DNA of 64,000 bases, from positions 3,707,461 to 3,771,460 of the forward strand of contig JAJEKV010000086.1 of the NCBI GenBank assembly GCA_021234155.1, written 5' to 3'. How positions within the stretch are numbered: the first letter of the stretch is position 1; each line of letters starts with the position of its first letter. Source of the DNA: Isoetes taiwanensis. Lineage: Eukaryota > Streptophyta > Lycopodiopsida > Isoetales > Isoetaceae. A program made the position numbers and the translations under genes. Positions 57,309 through 64,000 of this stretch are shown one piece after another. Below the pieces are notes generated by a model. That model saw only the letters and a program-made list of their open reading frames with translations. It did not search any database and was not told where the DNA came from.

Positions 57309-58674
57309 TTAGTTGTTCAGGAACTCCAGCATGGTACTGCTGTCATATTGCAGCCCTGGAAAATCATTGTTGTAAACATATTTGTATACCGCTCTACTGA
57401 GACCCTTATGATCAAAACCATTTTTGACAAAGCTCATTATAAGCATCCTAATATCTCTAGCTGCTACCCTAGGATATGAATTAATATACATGTAAGGTAG
57501 AACCTGCGAAATGATGACATTTCTGGCCTGATGATATGGTCTACAACTAGCAGCATGTACATACTTCAGGACCTTAAATGGAAGAATGCCCCTTTTGTCA
57601 TATTTAACAGTCCTGTAGATCCCATTGGCTCTACTCAGTATTTCGATAGTTATGTTGAGGAAATTACCCTTGTATCCGTATGGAGTAGTCGGGTCATTAA
57701 TAAATGCCATAGCAGTTTCATCTTTGATGCCTAATACATTCATGTCATATATCTATGGATGCTCCTCATTATCAGAAACTGCAAATCCTAGGAATCTTTT
57801 TATAAGTGGGCAGTTCAGGGCAAGAAGATCATCGATGTATCTAAATATTGATTTGAACATCTCCACTTCTTTATATCTCCCTTGAGTAGATAGGGTTTTT
57901 ATAAACATGGCCTCATTCCATGCCAGATAGAGGTTGCACCAGCATGGGCTACAAGCAAAGCCCATGGGGATGCCACTAATCTGCAACCATGTATCAGCTC
58001 CCCGCATAATAAAGCAATTAGTCAGCAACCAAATGTTGGCCCTGATAAAAACTTCTTTAGTAATTAATGTCCAGCATTTATCTTTGGGGTCAACCTTAAA
58101 CCATTTGGTAATAAATTTCTCATCCCATTCTCTTTTAATCCATAACTTATAGTTATGATGTTTATTGGTCATGTATTCCCATGCTGTATTAATGACAAGT
58201 AATGACATGGCATATTCCAGTATCCCCAGCCAAAGGAATACTTTCATAACACTTTGTTATGTCTGCCACAAAGATATCCGTGATTTTTGAAGGAAGGCTT
58301 AATATGACATCATACACCGATTGTATCATCCAATTCGGGTTAACTTTTCCAGGGAGATTGCAAAATTTCAGACATGTTGTTCTGGCAATGTCTGGCCATA
58401 TCATGATGATCATGTTCAGCCCTGAGACATCCGTATAGACTGTCCCATGTGTGTTAGTGATCCATCTATAATCCCATTTATGGGCTTTGTATATGCCTAA
58501 TAAATATGGCAATCTATCATTTATGCAGTTAGCATACAGAAATATTTGCTCCATTTCATTTTGGACCTTCCACATAATAGCAACCTGGTCAATTGCAATC
58601 TTTCTGAAATCACAGCTATTAAGTCTGTTAAGAGCCATTTCCATCACATGTTTGGGGCATATAAATGCCGGGTT
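57309..58674 (-). pseudogene. Penelope-like reverse transcriptase, broken and truncated by Copia insertion
   Basis: Reverse transcriptase of a retroelement that is neither L1-like nor LTR-type. Minus-strand order: AFICPKHVMEMALNRL (cut by the LTR at 58675); YLLGIYKAHKWDYRWITNT; IFVADITKCYESIPL (motif A, near 58250); frameshift; GIPMGFACSPCWCNLYL (motif B, near 57960); FRYIDDLLAL (motif C, near 57830); after a stop, GYKGNFLNITIEIL and a thumb-like region with CRPYHQARNVIISQVLPYMY. G-x-P-M-G...S-P...N-L-Y and R-Y-[IV]-D-D, with a thumb containing conserved basic residues, suggest Penelope-like elements. No GIY-YIG nuclease follows the RT. If it has one it must be upstream, beyond the Copia element. 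One shift and one stop make it inactive. Confidence 0.55.
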
Positions 58675-59299
58675 TGTTGGATTTATAATTGGTTCATCAC
58701 ACATTCTCAGTTCTAGATCATACATTAATGTTGTATACTTAATTGTACAGAGGTTATACATAGGTTTTATCAGAAGTAGTTAAGCCCTAATGTATAGTCT
58801 TAAGGGCTCATATTACATCATTGCTTTTAAGGTTATATGGATATATGGATATTGCACCATAGGTTCAATGGTTGTATTGAACCTAAATATATGATTAAAT
58901 AATGAGCTGGCCCGAAACTATGGAGGGAAATTTCATATGAATAGGAGCTCGGCAAGTCGGCCGATTCTGGTGCCATAACCGCCGAAGATATGCCTATAAG
59001 ACATCACAGAGGCCGGCTCATAATGATTGAGTTGGTTTGAGATCAATTTAAGGAGGAATTCAAGAACGAAGTGAAGGTTTCAAGGTTGTATTCTCATCGG
59101 GTCAACCTTGCTACAGTAACTGAGTCAATCCCTTAGCTACAGTATTTCTGCTAAAGTAATTCAATGGTTCATATTGATTTCATTATGAGTTAAATAAGTT
59201 GCCTTTGAATTATTGAGTTATATTTGTTGTCTTGATGGTATTCACAAATTCATCAGGCAAACACTAGAAAATGATAGATTAGATTCTCTATTTCTAACA
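58675..59299 (+). repeat. Copia 5' LTR
   Basis: 625 bp, from TGTTGGATTTATAATTGG to ...TTTCTAACA, with imperfect terminal inverted repeats TGTTGGA/TCTAACA. It repeats at 63593. Confidence 0.92.
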
Positions 59300-59300
59300 T

Positions 59301-59312
59301 TGGTATCAGAGC
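59301..59312 (+). other. Copia primer-binding site
   Basis: TGGTATCAGAGC, exact complement of the plant initiator-Met tRNA 3' end, one base after the LTR. Confidence 0.9.
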
Positions 59313-59358
59313 TATTGCCAGGTCCTAAGCACACAATTATAAGGGAAAGTTGTTCATC

Positions 59359-60171
59359 ATGTCGAGCAGATTTGGAGCTAGTTTACTAAGCACTATAGAA
59401 GTATATAAGGGAGGACCGGGATTTCAAGTATGGAAGGATGCAGTTAAGCATATTTTGGAAGTGGAGGATCTCTGGGATCTTGTTGATCCAGAAGGTGTCA
59501 CTAACATGGACTTCAATACTCTCACAAGGTCAGTATCTAAAGGTTCAGTTAACATGAGGCAAAATGCAGGTGCTGTGCCATCAAATGCAGAAGGCCTAGC
59601 AGGAAGCAGTCTAATGAGGAATGGGAGATCTTTATACTCAAGACTCAAAGAAGCACAGGGTATAATCACATGCAAGGTAAGCCCAACCATTAGGCTTAAA
59701 CTAAGAAACATGAATCCAAAGCAAATGTGGTCTTATCTTTTGAAACATTTTGAAGAGAAAACCTCCTCACAAATTGATCTTCTTGAGACTCTAAATTTAA
59801 AGGAAGAAGGAGTTGTCTCAGAATTCTTCAACACATTTGATAATATTGTTGCCGACTTAGCTGGGGCAGGGGTGAACATTTATGAAAGAAGCCAGGTACT
59901 ACAAATCTCCAGAGCAATAAGTGATAATGAAAATCTGTCTTTATTCATAAGAAACATGAGTAAAACAAGGGAAGAAGAAGAAGAAGGAAAAAAAAAAAAA
60001 AAAAGGGAAGAAGTCGAGACTACATTAAGAACTGAGTATGAACAGAGGAAAATAATAAGAGAAGGGGAGGAACCCTCTGAAATTCTTTTTGCTGGAAAAA
60101 AGAATCAAGTTACATGTTACAATTGTAATGAGCCTGGCCATTTTAAAAGTGAGTGCCCTAAACTTAAATAG
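59359..60171 (+). CDS. Copia Gag (capsid/nucleocapsid), ends early
   Basis: Structural protein of the element's particle. ATG at 59359. The UBN2/retrotran-gag-like helical region covers about residues 10-200 (FQVWKDAVKHILEVEDLWDL; MNPKQMWSYLLKHFEEKTSS). A zinc knuckle CYNCNEPGHFKSEC lies at 60117-60158. A stop at 60169-60171 precedes a run of TAGAA repeats. Position +1 relative to this frame, a second knuckle CYTCGDKGHVAAKC follows near 60203, so a frameshift splits Gag. A 17-A run at about 59990-60005 may be a slippage site. Confidence 0.8.
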   Translation: MSSRFGASLLSTIEVYKGGPGFQVWKDAVKHILEVEDLWDLVDPEGVTNMDFNTLTRSVSKGSVNMRQNAGAVPSNAEGLAGSSLMRNGRSLYSRLKEAQGIITCKVSPTIRLKLRNMNPKQMWSYLLKHFEEKTSSQIDLLETLNLKEEGVVSEFFNTFDNIVADLAGAGVNIYERSQVLQISRAISDNENLSLFIRNMSKTREEEEEGKKKKKREEVETTLRTEYEQRKIIREGEEPSEILFAGKKNQVTCYNCNEPGHFKSECPKLK

Positions 60172-60193
60172 AATAGAATAGTTTTTTAAAAAA

Positions 60194-60620
60194 GACTTCA
60201 ATTGTTACACCTGTGGTGATAAGGGGCATGTTGCAGCCAAATGTCCAACACTAAAGGATTATGGCATAGGCAAAAATAAAGGATCCACAAGTAGAGGAGG
60301 AAAAATCAGCACAGGGAGGGGTCGAGGCAGGAAACCAACTGGAACTTTTGTTGCCAGGGAGCAAGAAGAAAAGGAGAAATCTGATGTTGATGAAGACGAT
60401 GAGGTAAGTCTTGCATTTACCATTACTGAGAAAAATCAGAATGCTAATAAAACTGAAACTCTTGTAGTTGATAGTGGAGCTGAAAGATCAGTAGTCCAAT
60501 CTACTGATCTATTAAAAAATATACAACTTCTCACTCTAGAAGAATTCAAGTTGGTAATGGAGACATACATGAGATTGAAGGAAGGGAACTTCTTCAGCTC
60601 ATTGATCTTAATGGGAACAC
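60194..60620 (+). pseudogene. Copia second zinc knuckle and aspartic protease
   Basis: CYTCGDKGHVAAKC, a Gly/Arg-rich linker, an acidic segment, then TLVVDSGAERSVV at about 60460-60495 with the catalytic D-S-G. The frame then slips; protease C-terminal sequence (RIQVGNGDIHEIEGREL, VLCVPTIIKNLISVSQLVDL) continues one frame over to about 60710. Confidence 0.8.
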
Positions 60621-60770
60621 AGTAGACATTGAAAATGTTTTGTGTGTCCCAACAATTATTAAAAATCTTATTTCTGTAAGTCAGCTAGTGGACTTAGGCT
60701 ATAGGACTCAAACGGATGTAATATCTATCTTGGCAATATATTAAAGTTTCATGCAAAACGTGTTGCCAAT

Positions 60771-61721
60771 TTGTTTCAAATGGAAGCCTTGGGCCATGAT
60801 AGTATTAACACCTTAAAAATTCCAGAATTTGAACTCTGGCATGACAGGCTGGCACACACACATTGCAACAACTTGAAATATCTAGTCAAGAAAGGATGGC
60901 TAGGCTGCAAAGATATAAAATCTGAAAATTTCAAGTATGAGGGATGCATTATTGGGAAAATAAACAGGCTGCCATTCAAGCACTAAAAAACAAGAGCAAG
61001 GGATGTTCTTGAACTAGTACACACAGACTTATGTGGGCCATTGAATGTGAAAGGAAGGACAAATAAAAGATATTTCTCATCTTTTATTGATGATTTCAGT
61101 AGAAAATGCAAAGTTTACTGCTTAGAAAGAAAGTCTCAAGCATTAAATGCTTTCAAACAATATGTCACTAAAATGGAAAGAGAGTCAGGGAGAAAATTGA
61201 AATGCATCAGGTCGGACAGAGGAGGAGAACATTTATCAGCCAAATTCAGACTTTTTTGCATCAATTGCTCATGGTATTAAAAGACAACTAACCTGCAGTA
61301 TAGCCCTCAACAAAATGGAGTAGCTGAAAGGAAAAACAGGACAATTATGGATGCTGTGAGATCTATGATCAAGAAGAGTGGCTTGCCAAATCATCTGTGG
61401 GATGAAGCCCTGAAGACAGCAATACTAATTGAAAACAAGCTCCCCTCGTCAAACATTAAAGGTAATATACCTGATTTATCATGGTCAAATAGTAATGATG
61501 ACATAAACTATGACTTGTTTAAAGCATATGGCTGTTTAGTATACGTGCATGTTCCAAATGAATTGAGGAAAAAATTAGATGATAAGGCAAATATTGGTTT
61601 TCTTGTGGGCTATGATGAGGAATCAAAGGGTTACAGAACATATGTACCAGAAAGCAAAACAATAATCATTAGCAGAGATGTATTATTTGATGAACATGTG
61701 TTCTATAAGGATAGGTACTAA
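60771..61721 (+). pseudogene. Copia integrase
   Basis: Inserts element DNA. FELWHDRLAHTHCNNLKYL starts the His2-Cys2 zinc domain (60829 on), with the Cys pair reduced to C-x2-... G-C-I-I-G-K. After a TAA (60984-60986), VHTDLCGPL supplies the first catalytic Asp, IRSDRGGEH the second, and QQNGVAERKN (about 61305) the Glu region. Two compensating frame changes lie near 61230-61300. The C-terminal GKG/GRx-like part runs VYVHVPNELRKKLDDKANIGFLVGY to 61721. Confidence 0.8.
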
Positions 61722-61748
61722 AGAAAAGCAGCTTACAATAAAAGGGAT

Positions 61749-62900
61749 ATGGATGTGACTAAGGTTCAGCAAAGGTTAGACATAGATTCAGACCAAGAGG
61801 AAGAGGACACTATGACAGAATCTCATGCAGACTTAACCTCTGAAAACAGTAGTTCAGAAAACATTGAAAACAAATACATACCACCAGGTACATCAGCCAA
61901 AAGGAAAACTCAGGCAGAAAGACTATTGGAAGATGTACCAGAAAATATAGAGCAATATGGAAGAAATGACTTGGGAAGGAGCAGGAGACTTGAAAAGCAA
62001 CATGTAGAACATGAGCAAATAATGGCTATTCTTGAAAACATTACAATTCCACAGTCCTATGAAGAAGCAATAGAAAGTGCAGACAAAGAACAGTGGCTTA
62101 AAGCTATGAACGATGAACTGGAATCATTCCAGAAAACACAAACATATGATTTAGTTGACCACCCTGCCAAAGAAAATGTCATAGGTTGCAAATGGTTGTT
62201 TAAAATAAAAGAAAATGCAGATGGGAGCAGGAAGTACAAGGCAAGACTTGTGGCAAAAGGATACACCCAAAGACAGGGACTAGACTTTGATGAAACATAC
62301 TCCCCTATTGTGAAATTAACCAGCATAAGAACATTGCTTGCAATAGCAAATGCATAAGACCTTGAACTACACCACATGAATGTCAAAACAGCTTTTCTAA
62401 ATGCCAAATTGGAGGAAAAAGTATTTATGCAGCAAGCACCAGGATTTATGCAACAAGAAAATAAGGTATGGAAGCTAAACAGGGCTGTGTACGGTCTGAA
62501 GCAATCTCCTAGGGAGTGGTATATCTGCATGGACAATTTCCTTATGGAACAAGGGTTTGAGAAACTCAAAAATGATGGCAATCTTTATAGATATAAGCAA
62601 GCAGGAACTTTTTGCATAATAGCTCTATATGTTGATGACTGTATTATAGCAGCAAACCAATTAAGTGTCCTAAATCATTGCAAAGGGATATTAAGTTCAA
62701 AATTTGAAATGTCAGACCTAGGGGAGTTAAAACATTTCTTGGGAATTGAAGTATGTAGAAACAGGGGTCAAACGTTTTTAAAGCTACATCAATGCAAACA
62801 TATAGAAAACATGCTGAAAAGATTTAATCTTGTTGATGCACATCCAGCAAAAACCCCTGTAGTTCCAGGACACAGATTGACAGAAGAAGGGCCGATATAA
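61749..62900 (+). pseudogene. Copia reverse transcriptase
   Basis: An acidic linker, then EQWLKAMNDELESFQKTQTY, KWLFKIKENADGSRKYKARL, VAKGYTQRQGLDFDETYSPI. A TAA at 62355-62357 replaces a residue just before motif A. Motif A reads HHMNVKTAFLNA: the catalytic Asp (normally MDVKTAFLNG) is Asn here. GLKQSPREWY and LYVDDCII (motif C, about 62628) are intact. A frame change near 62900 leads to the connection segment (YRSLIGCLLYLANNTRPDIS, 62906-63124). The Asp-to-Asn change alone should abolish polymerase activity. Confidence 0.85.
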
Positions 62901-63030
62901 AAGAAATGGAAAATGTTCCATACAGGTCATTAATTGGATGTTTGTTATATTTGGCAAACAACACTAGACCAGACATATCATATATTGTAAATATCCTAAG
63001 CAGGAGGTGTCATAATCCTACCAAAGATCA

Positions 63031-63606
63031 TTGGATAGCAGGCAATTGGGTTTTGAAATATCTAAAGGGGACAAAGACACATGGAATAACCTTCAACTCA
63101 AAAAATCTACAGCTATGTGCATAGGTGATGCAGATTGGGGAGGGGATCTGTCAAATAGAAAATCCACATCTGGATTTGTTATATTTTTAGGTGGAGGAGC
63201 AATCACTTGGAAAAGCAAAAAGCAAAATGCTATTGCCATGTCTTCAGCAGAAGCTGAGTATACAGCATCATCTCTAGTTGCTAAGGTGGTATGTTGGTTA
63301 AGAAGATTGATGGAGGAATTAGATTATAAGCAAACTAGTCCAACTCAGATCTTTACTGACAGCCAGAGTTGCGTTGCTATTGTGAAAAACCCTGTGCATC
63401 ATGAGAGGACTAAGCATATTGAACTAAACATACACGTTATTAGAGACTTGGATGCCAAACATTACATTGAAATGGTGTATGTCAACACAGCAAAACAGAT
63501 TGCAGATATTTTCACAAAGGCACTTCCAGAAATTAAATTCAAGCAGTTCAAGTCAGATATGAAGGTCGCAGAATTGTGTGATGAAGGAGGAATGTTGGAT
63601 TTATAA
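63031..63606 (+). CDS. Copia RNase H domain
   Basis: Degrades RNA in RNA:DNA hybrids. GDADWGGDLSNRKSTSGF carries the first Asp, SSAEAEYTASSLVAKVVCWL the Glu and second region, FTDSQSCVAIVKNPVHHERT the third Asp, and KHIELNIHVIRD follows. The frame stays open through IADIFTKALP to the TAA at 63604-63606, just inside the LTR. The frame starts by overlap with the previous segment. Confidence 0.85.
   Translation: MDSRQLGFEISKGDKDTWNNLQLKKSTAMCIGDADWGGDLSNRKSTSGFVIFLGGGAITWKSKKQNAIAMSSAEAEYTASSLVAKVVCWLRRLMEELDYKQTSPTQIFTDSQSCVAIVKNPVHHERTKHIELNIHVIRDLDAKHYIEMVYVNTAKQIADIFTKALPEIKFKQFKSDMKVAELCDEGGMLDL
63584..63592 (+). other. Copia polypurine tract
   Basis: AAGGAGGAA immediately before the 3' LTR. 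Confidence 0.8.
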
Positions 63607-64000
63607 TTGGTTCATCACACATTCTCAGTTCTAGATCACACATTAATGTTGTATACTTAATTGTACAGAGGTTATACAGAGGTTTTATCAGAAGTAGTTA
63701 AGCCCTAATGTATAGTCTTAAGGGCTCATATTACATCATTGCTTTGGATATATGGATATTGCACCATGGGTTCAATGGTTGTATTGAACCTAAATATATG
63801 ATTAAATAATGAGCTGGCCCGAAACTATGGAGGGAAATCCCATATGAATAGGAGCTCGGCAAGTCGGCCGATTCCGGTGCCATAACTGCCGAAGATATGC
63901 CTATAAGACATCACAGAGGCCGGCGCATAATGATCGAGTTGGTCTTAGATCAATTTAAGGAGGAATTCAAGAACAAAGTGAAGGTTTCAAGGTTGTATTC
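63593..64000 (+). repeat. Copia 3' LTR, partial
   Basis: First 408 bp of the LTR. By comparison with the 5' LTR about 200 bp lie beyond the window. Confidence 0.92.

Larger units (their letters stand above)
58675..64000 (+). mobile_element. Ty1/Copia LTR retrotransposon (3' LTR cut by the window end)
   Basis: LTR, primer-binding site, gag, protease, integrase, reverse transcriptase, RNase H, purine tract and LTR in the Copia order (integrase before RT). The LTRs are nearly identical apart from a ~12-bp indel and a few substitutions, so the insertion is recent. A handful of stops and frameshifts break the polyprotein. It sits inside the Penelope-like ORF; the left target site is probably GGGTT (58670-58674). 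Confidence 0.93.

Noticed and set aside
59424-62581. Minus-strand open frames within the Copia element
   Set aside because: Shadows of gag and pol coding on the plus strand.

Overview
This window is nuclear DNA of a land plant, probably a non-seed plant (fern, lycophyte or bryophyte grade). It has two intron-bearing plant genes in a background of transposable elements: chloroplast ribosomal protein bL27 (19.7-21.5 kb, +) and an alpha carbonic anhydrase (43.3-44.5 kb, -). Both have GT-AG introns. The non-seed placement is inference. It rests mainly on a single-Tyr HUH (Replitron-like) transposase; Replitrons are reported to reach high copy number in non-seed plants.

Layout. 1-3.4 kb: no recognisable gene. 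3.4-19.5 kb: a ~2 kb segment present twice. The distal copy is split by a complete-ended Ty3/Gypsy element (3780-13860, minus strand; matching LTRs, 5-bp TSD GAGGG, primer-binding site, polypurine tract) whose coding region is decayed. The proximal copy abuts the bL27 gene. 22.5-25.4 kb: a tRNA-derived SINE, tRNA-like relics, a hairpin and a degraded HUH transposase gene. 26.67-28.70 kb: a nearly perfect palindrome with two 986-bp arms. 30.1-34.5 kb: a LINE with APE endonuclease, reverse transcriptase and an (ATTCT)n tail. 34.9 kb: a fragment of a PRP43/DHX15-type DEAH helicase. 39.4-41.8 kb: LINE 3' ends, a SINE with internal repeats and a (GATA)n tract. 41.87-42.84 kb: a PIF/Harbinger-like MITE with TTA duplications. 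44.6-48.2 kb: a local tandem duplication that includes an inverted copy of carbonic anhydrase exon 1. 48.2-54.0 kb: a second HUH-transposase-family fragment, an unrecognised multi-exon gene relic, an L1 fragment and the C-terminal part of an FCP1-like phosphatase domain. 57.3-58.7 kb: a Penelope-like reverse transcriptase relic cut by a Ty1/Copia element (58.7 kb to beyond the window end).

Only bL27 and the carbonic anhydrase look like working host genes. The rest is a layered record of DNA transposons, HUH elements, LINEs, SINEs and LTR elements, several inserted into one another. The observations most worth following are the two divergent HUH-transposase copies sharing a C-terminal domain, the giant palindrome, and SINE/LINE families ending in tetra- and pentanucleotide tails. 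All identifications come from reading the sequence and recalled family motifs; no database search was made.
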